A stretch of 64,000 nucleotides of DNA from Mycobacterium lentiflavum (GCF_022374895.2 NZ_CP092423.2:4278001-4342000), one strand, 5' to 3'. Positions 41,881 through 52,226 are shown, counted from the first letter of the stretch. Notes: generated from the letters alone by a model not told the origin. Numbers and translations are program-made.

Positions 41881-42909
41881 TCAGCTCCCCGCCCGGAATG
41901 CACCGGGCAAGGTGTCGCGGTAGGTCGGTATTCCGGCGACCGACTCGGCCGACAACACCCCGACCAGCACCGCACGCGCCAGACAATCGGCCGCGGCCGC
42001 GCCCACCTCGGTGACCAGCCGCGTCTCCGGCGACATCGCCGCGGGCGCATCGGCCGGCGGGGGCACCTCAACCGCCCCGGTCGCCAGCGCGAACACGGTG
42101 TCGCCGTCCAGCGGGGTGTGCGCCGGGCGGATGGTGCGGGCCAGGCCGTCATGGGCGGCGATCGCGACGCGCCGGCACGCCGCGGAGCTCAGCGCCGCGT
42201 CGGTTGCGACCACCGCGATCGTCGTGTTGAGCGGTTCCAGCGGCGAAGGAAGCCGCGCGAGCGCCTCAATCTGGTCGGCCGGCGGCGGCGTCAACGCCAA
42301 CTCCTTGATCGCATCCGCCATCCACGGCAGGCCGGTGGTCCGGTCGACGACCTCGCCGGCGGAATTGACCGCGACGACCGCGCCGACGGTGACGCCCGAC
42401 GGCAGCATCGTCGACGCCGTGCCGATGCCGCCCTTGAGCACGCCGGCCCGAGCCCCCACCCCGGCGCCGACCGTGCCGACGGCCACCGTCGCGCCGGCGG
42501 CCTCGCAGGCGGCGTGGCCGAACTCCGCCGTCGGCCGGCAATCCCAGCCGCCGACCGGTAGGTCGAAGATCACCGCACTCGGGACGATGGGCACCAATCC
42601 GCCCTTCATCGCCACGCCACGCTCGTGTTCTTCCAGCCAGCGCATCACGCCGTCGGCGGCCGCCAAACCGTAGGCGCTGCCGCCAGCCAGCAGGACCGCG
42701 TCGACGAACCGCACCGAATTGGCCGGGTCCAGCAGTTCGGTCTCCCGGGTGCCGGGCGCGCCGCCGCGGCAATCGACCGCGCCGACCGTCCCCGGCGGGG
42801 TCAACACCACGGTGACGCCGGTGGCCCACCCGGCGCCCAACGCCGCGTCCGGATCCAGGCGCTGATAGTGGCCGATGCGGATGCCGCCGACATCGGTGAG
42901 CGCGTTCAT
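41881..42909 (-). CDS. P1 family (DmpA-type) self-processing aminopeptidase, Rv1333 type
   Basis: A 342-residue Ntn-type hydrolase. The nucleophile that becomes the new N-terminus after self-cleavage is probably the Thr in EPLNTTIAVVATDAAL, near residue 237. The N-terminal part has DVGGIRIGHY and LLAGGSAYGLAAADG, typical of the family. ATG 42909 gives the length I recall for Rv1333; a longer frame runs into the DUF2017 gene. In other mycobacteria mec-cysO-cysM follows directly; here the deletion scar starts one base after its stop. Confidence 0.9.
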   Translation of the reverse strand: MNALTDVGGIRIGHYQRLDPDAALGAGWATGVTVVLTPPGTVGAVDCRGGAPGTRETELLDPANSVRFVDAVLLAGGSAYGLAAADGVMRWLEEHERGVAMKGGLVPIVPSAVIFDLPVGGWDCRPTAEFGHAACEAAGATVAVGTVGAGVGARAGVLKGGIGTASTMLPSGVTVGAVVAVNSAGEVVDRTTGLPWMADAIKELALTPPPADQIEALARLPSPLEPLNTTIAVVATDAALSSAACRRVAIAAHDGLARTIRPAHTPLDGDTVFALATGAVEVPPPADAPAAMSPETRLVTEVGAAAADCLARAVLVGVLSAESVAGIPTYRDTLPGAFRAGS

Positions 42910-42920
42910 CGGCCCCCGCG

Positions 42921-43508
42921 TCAAGATGACCGGGGCCCCATCAGCACCAACACCAGGTACTCCTGCAGCACGGTCAGCCACTGGTAGACGTCGAAATGGG
43001 TGGCCATCGGATGGTCGGCCGGCAGCCGTTCCGGCCCGTCCGGCCCGATTTCGAGCATGACTCCCAGCGCCAGCCGAATGTCGTTGACGGCTGAGATCCA
43101 GGCGTTGGCCTGGTCCTCGCTCAGCTCGAACCGTCCGCCACTATCCGGAATTGTGCGTAACAACTGCTGTGCCGCAGCACGTTTGGCGTCGATAATCTCC
43201 GGCTCGTGCAGACTGCGCAGCGCGGAGTTCAGGGGTGCTTGCGACCCGGTGCTCGACGAGTCCTCGTCGTCGGGCCGGAAGAAGTCCGGCAGCAGCCGGC
43301 GCAGCGTCGGGTCTTCAGGCGGTTCGGCATTTCCGGTCTTGATGCCGGTGATCTCCTCGAGTTCATCTGATGGCGAAGAGGATTCGCGCTCGTCGAGCAA
43401 GCCGATCAACGCGCCGACCAGATTCCTCAGCAGCTCCGCCTCGTGCGGAGCCAAGGAGGACCGGAAACGGGGACCCTCGGCGGTCTCAACCCGCTTCCAT
43501 TTGCGCAC
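42921..43508 (-). CDS. DUF2017 family protein (Rv1332 type)
   Basis: A 195-residue soluble protein starting at GTG 43508 with MRKWKRVE-like residues. APHEAELLRNLVGALIGLLDER is a leading helix, followed by a disordered acidic loop (about residues 60-100) and LSEDQANAWISAVNDIRLALG in the C-terminal part. DUF2017 proteins nearly always accompany clpS in actinobacteria, as here, so a role near the ClpS/ClpCP degradation pathway is plausible but untested. Confidence 0.85.
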   Translation of the reverse strand: MRKWKRVETAEGPRFRSSLAPHEAELLRNLVGALIGLLDERESSSPSDELEEITGIKTGNAEPPEDPTLRRLLPDFFRPDDEDSSSTGSQAPLNSALRSLHEPEIIDAKRAAAQQLLRTIPDSGGRFELSEDQANAWISAVNDIRLALGVMLEIGPDGPERLPADHPMATHFDVYQWLTVLQEYLVLVLMGPRSS

Positions 43509-43534
43509 TGGAAATCCCGGATGCCCCTCGGATC

Positions 43535-43840
43535 TCAGCGGTCCTGCTGCAGCGTCGCCCACAAACCGGCGGCGTGCAGCTTGGACACGTCAATTTCCAT
43601 CGACTCACGGCTACCCGCCGACACCACTGCCTTGCCTTCGTTGTGCACCTGCAGCATAAGTTTGGTGGCGTGCGGCTCGCTGTAGCCGAACAACTTCTGG
43701 AACACATACGTCACGTAGGTCATCAAATTGACGGGGTCGTCCCACACGATGGTGACCCACGGACTGGCGGTCACCTCGACCGGAGCGGACTCGCGTTGCC
43801 CGGTGGTGCCGGGCTTGGTGGGCGCTGACGCAGCAACCAT
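43535..43840 (-). CDS. clpS: ATP-dependent Clp protease adaptor ClpS
   Basis: A 101-residue adaptor. The diagnostic WDDPVNLMTYVTYVFQKLFG contains the Asp/Asn pocket that recognises destabilising N-terminal residues. ESMEIDVSKLHAAGLWATL is the typical end. It delivers N-end-rule substrates to the ClpC1P1P2 protease. Start ATG 43840; the gene is divergent from pncB1 with a 56-bp gap. Confidence 0.95.
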   Translation of the reverse strand: MVAASAPTKPGTTGQRESAPVEVTASPWVTIVWDDPVNLMTYVTYVFQKLFGYSEPHATKLMLQVHNEGKAVVSAGSRESMEIDVSKLHAAGLWATLQQDR

Positions 43841-43896
43841 GGCCTCCAGGATACCGAGAGACCGGCCGCCCGCCGCCAGCCGTTACCGTTGGGAGA

Positions 43897-45204
43897 ATGA
43901 ACGAGCCGGCCTTAGCTGGGCTGTTAACCGATAAGTACGAGTTGACGATGCTGGCAGCGGCGCTGCGCGACGGCACGGCAGCGCGCCGGACCACGTTCGA
44001 ACTGTTCGCCCGCCGCCTTCCCGCGGGTCGGCGCTACGGCGTGGTCGCCGGCACCGGCCGTTTGCTGGAGCTCTTGCCGCAGTTCAGGTTCGACGACGAC
44101 GCGTGCCGGCTGATGGCGCAGTTCCTCGAGCCGGACACCTTGCGTTATCTCCGCGACTTCCGGTTCACCGGTGATATCGACGGCTACGCCGAAGGTGAGC
44201 TCTACTTTCCGGGCTCACCGGTGCTGTCGGTGCGCGGCAGCTTCGCCGAATGCGTGCTACTTGAAACGCTGGCGCTGTCGATCTTCAACCACGACACGGC
44301 GATCGCCTCCGCGGCGGCACGCATGGTCAGTGCGGCCGCCGGGCGCCCGCTGATCGAAATGGGATCGCGGCGAACCCACGAACAGTCCGCCGTCGCCGCG
44401 GCCCGCGCGGCCTATATCGCCGGATTCGCCGCGTCCTCGAACCTCGAAGCCGGGCGTCGCTACGGCGTACCGACCGAGGGCACCGCCGCGCACGCGTTCA
44501 CCATGCTGCACACCGATGCGAACGGCCCCGACGAGCTCGCCGCGTTCCGGGCCCAGGTCGACGCGCTGGGCCCCGACACCACGCTGCTGGTGGATACCTA
44601 CGACGTGACAACCGGCGTGACCAACGCCGTGGCCGCCGTCGGGGCGAGGCTCGGCGCGGTGCGACTGGACTCCGGCGAGCTCGGCGTGCTGGCTCGCCAG
44701 GTGCGCGAGCAGCTCGACCGGCTGGGCGCCACCCGCACCCGCATCGTGGTGTCCGGCGATCTCGACGAGTTCTCCATCGCCGCGCTGCGGGCCGAGCCGG
44801 TGGACAGCTACGGCGCCGGCACCTCGGTGGTGACCGGCTCGGGCGCCCCGACCGCGGGCATGGTCTACAAGCTGGTCGAAGTCGAAGGCATACCGGTGCA
44901 AAAACGCAGCAGCCACAAGGAATCCCAGGGTGGCCACAAAGAAGCGCTGCGGCTGTCCCGCCCGACCGGCACGATCACCGAAGAGATCGTGCATCCCGCG
45001 GGCCGGCCGCCGGCGACCACGGAGCCGTTCCGGGTACTGACCGTCCCGCTCGTCCGCGGCGGCGAGGCGCTTGCGAGCACCGGCCACGCGGCCCTGGCCG
45101 CCGCCCGGGACCTGGTGGCATCCGGGTTGCACAGCCTGCCCTGGGAGGGCCTGAAATTGGCGCACGGTGAACCGGCGATTCCGACGACGCGCATCCCGGT
45201 CTGA
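43897..45204 (+). CDS. pncB1: Nicotinate phosphoribosyltransferase
   Basis: A 435-residue enzyme of NAD salvage that makes nicotinate mononucleotide from nicotinate and PRPP. LLTDKYELTMLAAALRDG is the N-terminal signature, MGSRRTHEQSAVAAARAAYIAGF carries the phosphorylatable/catalytic His region and VRLDSGELG the PRPP-binding part. The position opposite clpS matches M. tuberculosis Rv1330c (pncB1). A short gap of 63 bp separates it from dinG on the same strand. Confidence 0.95.
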   Translation: MNEPALAGLLTDKYELTMLAAALRDGTAARRTTFELFARRLPAGRRYGVVAGTGRLLELLPQFRFDDDACRLMAQFLEPDTLRYLRDFRFTGDIDGYAEGELYFPGSPVLSVRGSFAECVLLETLALSIFNHDTAIASAAARMVSAAAGRPLIEMGSRRTHEQSAVAAARAAYIAGFAASSNLEAGRRYGVPTEGTAAHAFTMLHTDANGPDELAAFRAQVDALGPDTTLLVDTYDVTTGVTNAVAAVGARLGAVRLDSGELGVLARQVREQLDRLGATRTRIVVSGDLDEFSIAALRAEPVDSYGAGTSVVTGSGAPTAGMVYKLVEVEGIPVQKRSSHKESQGGHKEALRLSRPTGTITEEIVHPAGRPPATTEPFRVLTVPLVRGGEALASTGHAALAAARDLVASGLHSLPWEGLKLAHGEPAIPTTRIPV

Positions 45205-45267
45205 TCGATACCGTCGAGCTAGCCGAATCCGCGGGCAACCAAGGGAGTTATCACGCCGGACCTCTCC

Positions 45268-47265
45268 GTGCCCGAGCTGCTGGCCATCGCCGTGGCCGCA
45301 CTCGGCGGCAGCGACCGCAGCGGCCAGCTGGAGATGGCCGTTGCGGTCGCGCGCGCATTCGAAACCGGTGAGCACCTGGCCGTGCAGGCGGGCACCGGGA
45401 CCGGCAAGTCGCTGGCGTACTTGATTCCGGCGATAGTGCGCGCGATCGCCGACGAGGAACCGGTCGTGGTGTCGACGGCCACGATCGCCCTGCAGCGCCA
45501 ACTTGTCGACCGCGACCTGCCGCGGCTGGCCGAGTCGCTTGCCGACGCGCTGCCGCATCCGCCGCAATTCGCGCTGCTCAAGGGACGGCGAAATTATCTG
45601 TGCCTGAACAAAATTCACAACGACTCCACCGAAGAACCCGACGGCGAAGAGGGTCGGCCGCAGGAGGAGCTGTTCAATCCGATGGCGGCCAGTGCCCTGG
45701 GCCGCGACGTTCAGCGGCTCACCGCCTGGGCCTCGACGACGGATTCTGGTGACCGCGACGACCTCAAACCCGGTGTGCCGGAACGATCCTGGTCGCAGGT
45801 CAGCGTCTCGGCGCGCGAATGCCTCGGGGTGGCTCGTTGCCCGTTCGGCTCGGAGTGCTTCTCCGAACGTGCCCGCGCGCGCGCCGGTGTGGCCGACGTC
45901 GTAGTCACCAATCACGCCCTGCTGGCCATCGACGCGGTCTCGGAATCGACAGTGCTGCCCGAACATTCGCTGCTGGTGGTCGACGAGGCGCACGAGTTGG
46001 TCGACCGGGTGACGTCGGTGGCGACCGCGGAGTTGACGTCCGCCGCCCTCGGGGTCGCCGCGCGGCGGATCACCCGATTGGTGAACCCGGAACTGGTCGG
46101 ACGCCTGGAGGCGACAACCGCGACCTTCGCCGCGGCGATCCACGACGCCATGCCGGGGCGCATCGATCACCTCGACGACGAGCTGGCGACATACCTGCGG
46201 GCACTGCGCGACGTGGCCAGCGCGGCACGCGCCGACATCGACACCACCAGCGACGCCAAGGCGGCCGCTGCGCGCGCCGAAGCCGTTGCGGCACTGAGCG
46301 AGATCTCCGATACCGTGTCGCGGATCCTGACGGCGTTCGGGCCCGCGATCCCCGATCGCACCGAGGTGGTGTGGCTGGATCACGAGGACAACCGCGGCTC
46401 GACGCGCCCCGTGCTGCGGGTGGCACCGCTGACGGTGGCCGGCTTGCTGCGCAACCATGTGTTCTCGCGGTCGACGACCGTGCTGACCTCCGCGACGCTG
46501 ACGATCGGCGGATCCTTCGATGCGATGGCCTCGGCGTGGGGCCTCACAGGAACCGAGACCGGACCCGACGACGCGACGGACCGCCTGCCCTGGCGGGGCC
46601 TCGACGTCGGATCGCCTTTCGAGCACGCGAAGGCCGGAATCCTTTACGTGGCAAAACATCTGCCGCCGCCCGGCCGCGACGGCACCGGCTCGGCCGAGCA
46701 GCTGAACGAGATCGCCGAACTGATCACCGCGGCCGGCGGTCGCACCCTGGGCCTGTTTTCGTCGATGCGCGCCGCCCGGGCCGCCGCCGATGCCATGCGC
46801 GAACGGCTGTCCACGCCGGTGTTGTGCCAGGGCGACGACAGCACCTCGGCGTTGGTCGAGCAATTCAGTGCCGACCCGGAGACCTCGCTGTTCGGCACGC
46901 TGTCGCTATGGCAGGGCGTCGACGTGCCCGGGCCGTCGCTGTCGCTGGTGCTGATCGACCGCATCCCCTTCCCGCGTCCCGACGACCCGCTGCTGGGAGC
47001 GCGGCAGCGCGCGGTGGCCGCTCGCGGCGGCAACGGATTCATGGCCGTCGCGGCCAATCATGCCGCGCTGCTGCTCGCGCAGGGCTCGGGACGGCTGCTG
47101 CGCCGCGACACCGACCGCGGAGTGGTGGCGGTGCTCGACTCGCGGATGGTCACCGCCGGCTACGGCGGCTACCTGCGGGCGTCGCTGCCGCCGTTTTGGC
47201 AGACCACCAACGCCGAGCAGGTCCGCGGCGCCTTGCAGCGCCTACGCGACGCGTCCGACACCTAA
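45268..47265 (+). CDS. dinG: DinG-family Fe-S ATP-dependent DNA helicase
   Basis: A 665-residue XPD/DinG-like superfamily 2 helicase. Walker A is QAGTGTGKS near residue 43 and the DEAH box VVDEAHE near 238. Four Cys that can hold a 4Fe-4S cluster lie near residue 112 (NYLCLNK) and around 186-197 (ECLGVARCPFGSECF). The C-terminal motif QGSGRLLRRDTDRGVVAVLD is helicase motif VI. It unwinds DNA 5-prime to 3-prime and probably resolves R-loops or damaged structures. Start GTG 45268. Its stop overlaps the glgP stop by 4 bp. Confidence 0.94.
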   Translation: MPELLAIAVAALGGSDRSGQLEMAVAVARAFETGEHLAVQAGTGTGKSLAYLIPAIVRAIADEEPVVVSTATIALQRQLVDRDLPRLAESLADALPHPPQFALLKGRRNYLCLNKIHNDSTEEPDGEEGRPQEELFNPMAASALGRDVQRLTAWASTTDSGDRDDLKPGVPERSWSQVSVSARECLGVARCPFGSECFSERARARAGVADVVVTNHALLAIDAVSESTVLPEHSLLVVDEAHELVDRVTSVATAELTSAALGVAARRITRLVNPELVGRLEATTATFAAAIHDAMPGRIDHLDDELATYLRALRDVASAARADIDTTSDAKAAAARAEAVAALSEISDTVSRILTAFGPAIPDRTEVVWLDHEDNRGSTRPVLRVAPLTVAGLLRNHVFSRSTTVLTSATLTIGGSFDAMASAWGLTGTETGPDDATDRLPWRGLDVGSPFEHAKAGILYVAKHLPPPGRDGTGSAEQLNEIAELITAAGGRTLGLFSSMRAARAAADAMRERLSTPVLCQGDDSTSALVEQFSADPETSLFGTLSLWQGVDVPGPSLSLVLIDRIPFPRPDDPLLGARQRAVAARGGNGFMAVAANHAALLLAQGSGRLLRRDTDRGVVAVLDSRMVTAGYGGYLRASLPPFWQTTNAEQVRGALQRLRDASDT

Positions 47266-49877
47266 CCGGCGAGCGCGACCAGGCCGAGCTCGTTACCGGC
47301 GGCGAGCATCGGGTGATACGGCAGCACCCGAACGGTGTATCCGACCGCTCCCGCCACCGGCAACGAGGTCGTCGTCGTGAAGACCTGGTTGCCGCCTTCG
47401 GCCGTTCCGGTGTAGGACATTTCGACGGTGACCGGGTCCAGCAGCGCATCGCCGGAATCGACCCGGCCCACCACCGCCTCCACGGTGACCTCGTCGGGCG
47501 CCAGACCGGCCAGCTGCACGGTCGCGGTCAGCGTCAGCTTCGAGCCGAGCACCGGAGTATCGGGCAGACCGGTGGAGTCGACGTCGGTGATCGCGACCTT
47601 CGGCCACGCCTGCACCGCGCGCCGCCGGTAGTCGGCCAGCTCACGTGCGGCGCCGAAAGCGCCCTCGCCGGTGTCGGCAACGGCCGTGCGCAGCGACTGC
47701 GCCGCCGGCGTGTAGTACTGCTCGACGTAGTCGCGCACCATCCGGGAAGCCAGCACCTTGGGCCCGAGCGTTTGCAAGGTGTGCCGGACCATTTCGATCC
47801 AGCGCGGCGGCACCCCGTGCTCATCGCGCTCGTAGAACTTCGGCGCCACTGCTTGTTCGAGCAGGCCGTACAGGGCGCTGGATTCCAGCTCGTCGCGGCG
47901 CTCCTCGTCGCTCACGCCGTCTGCCGACGGTATCTCCCAACCGTTTTCGCCGTCGTACCATTCGTCCCACCAGCCGTCGCGGATGGACAGGTTCAACCCG
48001 CCGTTGAGCGCGCTCTTCATTCCCGAAGTGCCGCAAGCCTCCAGAGGCCGCAGCGGGTTGTTCAGCCAGACGTCGCAGCCCCAGTACAGCAGCCGGGCCA
48101 TGGACATGTCGTAGTCGGGCAGGAACGCGATGCGGTGGCGCACCTCGGGACGATCGGCGAAGCGCACGACCTGCTGAATCAGGGCCTTGCCCCCGTCGTC
48201 GGCCGGGTGTGACTTCCCGGCGACGATCAACTGGATCGGGCGATCCTCATTGAGCAGCAGGCGTTCGAGTCGGTCGGGGTCGCTCAGCATCAGCGTCAGC
48301 CGTTTGTACGTCGGCACCCGGCGAGCGAAGCCGACGGTGAGCACGTCTGGATCGAAAGCCTTTGTGATCCAACCCAATTCAGCATACGGCGCGCCGCGCT
48401 CCAACCACGAGCGGCGCAACCGGCGCCGGACGTCATCGACCAGCAGCGCACGCAGTTGGGAGCGGATCCACCACAGATGGCCGGCGTCGACTTCCCGCAG
48501 CCGCAACCACACACCCGGATCGCTGAATGCCGCGTCGTCCGGCCCGGCCAGCTCGCGGCCGAGCTGCAGCCATTGCGGCGCCGCCCACGTGCGGGCGTGC
48601 ACGCCGTTGGTGATCGACCCGATCGGCACCTCGGCGCGGTCGAATCCCGGCCAGAGTTCGTTGAACATGCCCCGGCTGACGCGACCGTGCAGCAGCGAGA
48701 CACCGTTGGCGCGTTGCGCGAGCCGCAGCCCCATGTGCGCCATGTTGAACTTGGTCTCATCGTCTTCGGCGCCGAGCGCGAGCACCCGATCGGTTGGCAC
48801 GCCCGGCAGCAACGCGGGCGTCCGATCGCCGGCAGCCTCGTCGCAGTGGTCGTCGAAGTACAGCTGCACCATCTCGACCGGGAAGCGGTCGATACCCGCG
48901 GGCACCGGCGTGTGGGTGGTGAACACGGTGGCCGACCGCACCACCGTCAGGGCGGTGTCGAAGTCCAGCCCCTGATCGGCGATCAGCTCGCGAATGCGCT
49001 CCACGCCGAGGAACCCGGCGTGCCCCTCGTTCATGTGGAACACCTCGGGAGCGGGCAGGCCTTCGATCGCGGTGAACGCGCGAATCGCTCGCACGCCGCC
49101 GATCCCGGCCAGGATCTCCTGGCGCATCCGGTGTTCCTGGTCGCCGCCGTACAGCCGGTCGGTGACGCTGCGCAGGTCGTGCTCGTTCTCGGGGACGTCG
49201 GAATCCAGCAGCAGCAGCGGAACCCGGCCTACCTGTGCCACCCAGATCCGCGCGGAAAGGCGCGCCGAGTCGGGCAGCGCCAGTTCCACCAGCGCGGGAT
49301 CCCCGGCGGCGTCGGTGAGTAGCCGCAGCGGAAGCCCGTGCGGATCCAGCGACGGGTAGGTCTCGTTCTGCCAGCCTTCCGCGCTCAGCGACTGCCGGAA
49401 GTACCCCGAGCGGTAGTACAGGCCGACGGCGATCAGCGGCACGCCAAGATCGGACGCGGACTTAAGGTGATCGCCGGCCAGGATGCCCAGGCCACCCGAG
49501 TAATTGGGCAGCACCTCGGCGACGCCGAACTCCATCGAGAAATACGCGATACCGGTCGGCATCGCGATGCCGGCCTCCTGCTGTTGCTGATACCACCGCG
49601 GGCGGCTCAGGTAGTCGTTCAAGTCGGCGGACAGCTCGTCGAGCCACCGCAAAAAGCCCTCGTCGAGCGCCAATTCGTCGAGACGGGCGGGGTTGACCGC
49701 GCCGAGCAGCGCTACCGGATCGCTGCCGCAGTTCGCCCACAGTGTCGGATCGATGCTTGCGAACAAGTCTTGCGTTGCCTTGTCCCAGGACCATCGCAGA
49801 TTGATGGACAACTCTTCGAGTGCGGCGAGCCGCTCGGGCAGGTGGGCGCGGACCGTAAAGCGGCGGAGAGCTTTCAC
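47262..49877 (-). CDS. glgP: Alpha-glucan (maltodextrin/glycogen) phosphorylase
   Basis: An 871-residue phosphorylase, close to the 863 residues I recall for M. tuberculosis GlgP. The pyridoxal-phosphate Lys lies in CGTSGMKSALNGGLNLS near residue 610. LPNYSGGLGILAGDHLKSASDLG is the N-terminal glucan-phosphorylase signature. It releases glucose 1-phosphate from alpha-1,4-glucan. GTG 49877 is selected; a far longer frame to 51173 is antisense to glgE. It is divergent from glgE over 234 bp, which holds the shared promoter region and no further gene. Confidence 0.95.
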   Translation of the reverse strand: MKALRRFTVRAHLPERLAALEELSINLRWSWDKATQDLFASIDPTLWANCGSDPVALLGAVNPARLDELALDEGFLRWLDELSADLNDYLSRPRWYQQQQEAGIAMPTGIAYFSMEFGVAEVLPNYSGGLGILAGDHLKSASDLGVPLIAVGLYYRSGYFRQSLSAEGWQNETYPSLDPHGLPLRLLTDAAGDPALVELALPDSARLSARIWVAQVGRVPLLLLDSDVPENEHDLRSVTDRLYGGDQEHRMRQEILAGIGGVRAIRAFTAIEGLPAPEVFHMNEGHAGFLGVERIRELIADQGLDFDTALTVVRSATVFTTHTPVPAGIDRFPVEMVQLYFDDHCDEAAGDRTPALLPGVPTDRVLALGAEDDETKFNMAHMGLRLAQRANGVSLLHGRVSRGMFNELWPGFDRAEVPIGSITNGVHARTWAAPQWLQLGRELAGPDDAAFSDPGVWLRLREVDAGHLWWIRSQLRALLVDDVRRRLRRSWLERGAPYAELGWITKAFDPDVLTVGFARRVPTYKRLTLMLSDPDRLERLLLNEDRPIQLIVAGKSHPADDGGKALIQQVVRFADRPEVRHRIAFLPDYDMSMARLLYWGCDVWLNNPLRPLEACGTSGMKSALNGGLNLSIRDGWWDEWYDGENGWEIPSADGVSDEERRDELESSALYGLLEQAVAPKFYERDEHGVPPRWIEMVRHTLQTLGPKVLASRMVRDYVEQYYTPAAQSLRTAVADTGEGAFGAARELADYRRRAVQAWPKVAITDVDSTGLPDTPVLGSKLTLTATVQLAGLAPDEVTVEAVVGRVDSGDALLDPVTVEMSYTGTAEGGNQVFTTTTSLPVAGAVGYTVRVLPYHPMLAAGNELGLVALAG

Positions 49878-50111
49878 GCAAGACAACCTTACTAAGGATT
49901 GGCGGGCTCGCAGGGTCAGTCTTCGACGGTCCCCCACCGGTCGTGTGTGACCAGACACTAGGGTGGGTACGGGTAGTAATTGGGGCCGCAAAGACGCCTC
50001 CCCAGTACACGAACTTTCCCCACGAGACGATGTTTCTTCAGCCGGCAGGCATACCGCGCCGCAGCACAATCCGCGGTTGGCCCGCAAACAATCGGACGGA
50101 ACGGAGTGGTG

Positions 50112-52202
50112 GTGCCCGGTCGCGTCGAGATCGATAACGTCGCACCCGTAGTTTCTTGCGGCGCATACCCCGCCAAAGCGGTGGTCGGAGAGACGGTCCC
50201 AGTCAGCGCCGCGGTGTGGCGAGAAGGCCACGACGCAGTCGCGGCCACCCTGGTAGTCCGCTACCTGGGGCCGCGCTACCCGCAGGTCACCGAGACGCGC
50301 CGGGTTACCGCGGTCCAGGCCCCCGAGAAGCCACTGCCTGCGTTGGATGCCGAGCCCCGCGAGCGGGTCAAGCCACTTCAGCTGCCGATGACGATGGGCC
50401 TCGAACCGTTCGTGTTTCATGGTCAGTTCACGCCCGACCGGGTCGGGCTGTGGACCTATCGCGTGGACGGCTGGGGTGACCCCATCCACACCTGGCGGCA
50501 CGGTCTGCTGGCCAAGCTGGATGCCGGCCAGGGCGAGAAGGAACTGTCCAACGACCTGCTGGTGGGCGCCGGTTTGCTCGAGCGCGCCGCCACCGGAGTA
50601 CCGCGCGCCGATCGTGAGCCGCTGCTGGCCGCCGCCGCGGCGTTGCGTGCCGCGGGAGACCCGGTGACACGCAGTGCGCTGGCGCTGGCGCCTGACATCG
50701 AGGAAATCCTCGACACCTATCCGCTGCGGGAGATCGTCACCCGCGGCGAGCAGTACGGCATCTGGGTGGACCGGCCGCTGGCCCGCTTCGGCTCCTGGTA
50801 CGAGATGTTTCCGCGGTCGACCGGCGGCTGGGACGCCAACGGAAAGCCGGTGCACGGCACGTTCTCGACAGCTGCCGCGGACCTTCCGCGCATCGCCGAG
50901 ATGGGCTTCGACGTCGTGTATCTGCCGCCGATCCATCCGATCGGCAAGGTACATCGCAAGGGGCGCAACAACTCCCCCACCGCCGCTCCCGGGGACGTGG
51001 GATCGCCGTGGGCGATCGGTAGCGACGAGGGCGGCCACGACGCGATTCACCCCGAGCTGGGCACGATCGAGGACTTCGACAATTTCGTCGCCGCGGCCCG
51101 CGATCTGGGCATGGAAGTCGCCCTGGACCTGGCGCTGCAGTGCGCCCCGGATCACCCGTGGGCGCGCGAACACCGGCAGTGGTTCACCGAGTTGCCGGAC
51201 GGCACCATCGCGTACGCGGAGAACCCGCCGAAGAAGTACCAGGACATCTATCCGATCAACTTCGACAATGATCCCGCGGGGCTATACGACGAAGTGCTGC
51301 GGGTGGTTCGGCACTGGGTTGACCACGGCATCAAGTTCTTTCGGGTCGACAACCCGCACACCAAGCCGCCCAACTTCTGGGCCTGGCTGATCGGTCAGGT
51401 CAAAGACTCCGATCCCGACGTGCTGTTCCTATCCGAGGCCTTCACCCCGCCGGCCCGGCAGTACGGCCTGGCCAAGCTCGGCTTCACCCAGTCCTACAGC
51501 TACTTCACCTGGCGCACCGCCAAATGGGAGCTGACCGAATTCGGCAACGACATCGCCGCTCTCGCGGACTTCCGGCGGCCGAATCTGTTCGTGAACACTC
51601 CCGACATCCTGCACGCGATACTGCAGCACAACGGCCCGGGCATGTTCGCAATCCGCGCGGTGCTGGCCGCGACCATGAGTCCGGCCTGGGGCGTCTACTC
51701 CGGATACGAGCTGTTCGAGCACCGAGCGGTACGCGAGGGCAGCGAGGAGTACCTCGACTCGGAGAAATACGAACTGCGCCCCCGCGACTACGCGGCGGCG
51801 CGCGCAGAGGGCCGGTCGCTGGAACCATTTCTGAAGCAGCTCAACGCGATTCGCCGGGTCCATCCTGCGCTTGAGCAGCTGCGCACCATCTACTTCCACG
51901 GGGTGGACAACGACGCGTTGCTGGCCTACAGCAAGTTCGACCCGGCCACCGGCGACTGCGTGCTCGTGGTGGTGACGCTCAACGCGTTCGGGCCTGAAGA
52001 GGGCACGCTGTGGTTAGACATGGCGGCATTGGGTATGGAGCCCTATGAGCGGTTTTGGGTACGCGATGAGATAACCGGCCAGGAATTCCAGTGGGGGCAG
52101 TCCAATTACATTCGCATCGATCCCGGACAGGCGGTCGCCCACATCATCAATATGCCGATCATCCCGCAGGAGTCTCGAAACACGTTGCTGCGCAGGAGGT
52201 AA
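50112..52202 (+). CDS. glgE: Alpha-1,4-glucan:maltose-1-phosphate maltosyltransferase
   Basis: A 696-residue GH13 enzyme that extends alpha-glucan with maltose 1-phosphate. FFRVDNPHTKPPNFW contains the nucleophile Asp, and VLFLSEAFTPP the general-acid Glu. The phosphate-binding PENPPKK-like element reads AYAENPPKKYQDIYP. Three consecutive GTG codons (50106, 50109, 50112) could start it; 50112 has the best spacing to GGAG at 50103. With GlgB it forms the trehalose-to-glucan GlgE pathway, and glgB follows 24 bp later. Confidence 0.95.
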   Translation: MPGRVEIDNVAPVVSCGAYPAKAVVGETVPVSAAVWREGHDAVAATLVVRYLGPRYPQVTETRRVTAVQAPEKPLPALDAEPRERVKPLQLPMTMGLEPFVFHGQFTPDRVGLWTYRVDGWGDPIHTWRHGLLAKLDAGQGEKELSNDLLVGAGLLERAATGVPRADREPLLAAAAALRAAGDPVTRSALALAPDIEEILDTYPLREIVTRGEQYGIWVDRPLARFGSWYEMFPRSTGGWDANGKPVHGTFSTAAADLPRIAEMGFDVVYLPPIHPIGKVHRKGRNNSPTAAPGDVGSPWAIGSDEGGHDAIHPELGTIEDFDNFVAAARDLGMEVALDLALQCAPDHPWAREHRQWFTELPDGTIAYAENPPKKYQDIYPINFDNDPAGLYDEVLRVVRHWVDHGIKFFRVDNPHTKPPNFWAWLIGQVKDSDPDVLFLSEAFTPPARQYGLAKLGFTQSYSYFTWRTAKWELTEFGNDIAALADFRRPNLFVNTPDILHAILQHNGPGMFAIRAVLAATMSPAWGVYSGYELFEHRAVREGSEEYLDSEKYELRPRDYAAARAEGRSLEPFLKQLNAIRRVHPALEQLRTIYFHGVDNDALLAYSKFDPATGDCVLVVVTLNAFGPEEGTLWLDMAALGMEPYERFWVRDEITGQEFQWGQSNYIRIDPGQAVAHIINMPIIPQESRNTLLRRR

Positions 52203-52226
52203 GAGGGCCCGAAAGGGGATACCAGC

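Noticed and set aside
44257..46863. 868-residue minus-strand open frame over pncB1 and dinG
   Set aside because: High-GC shadow frame; both plus-strand genes have unmistakable catalytic motifs.
47262..51173. Single 1303-residue minus-strand reading frame
   Set aside because: Only 47262-49877 is phosphorylase. The upstream 430 codons are antisense to glgE, whose frame has clear GH13 sequence.
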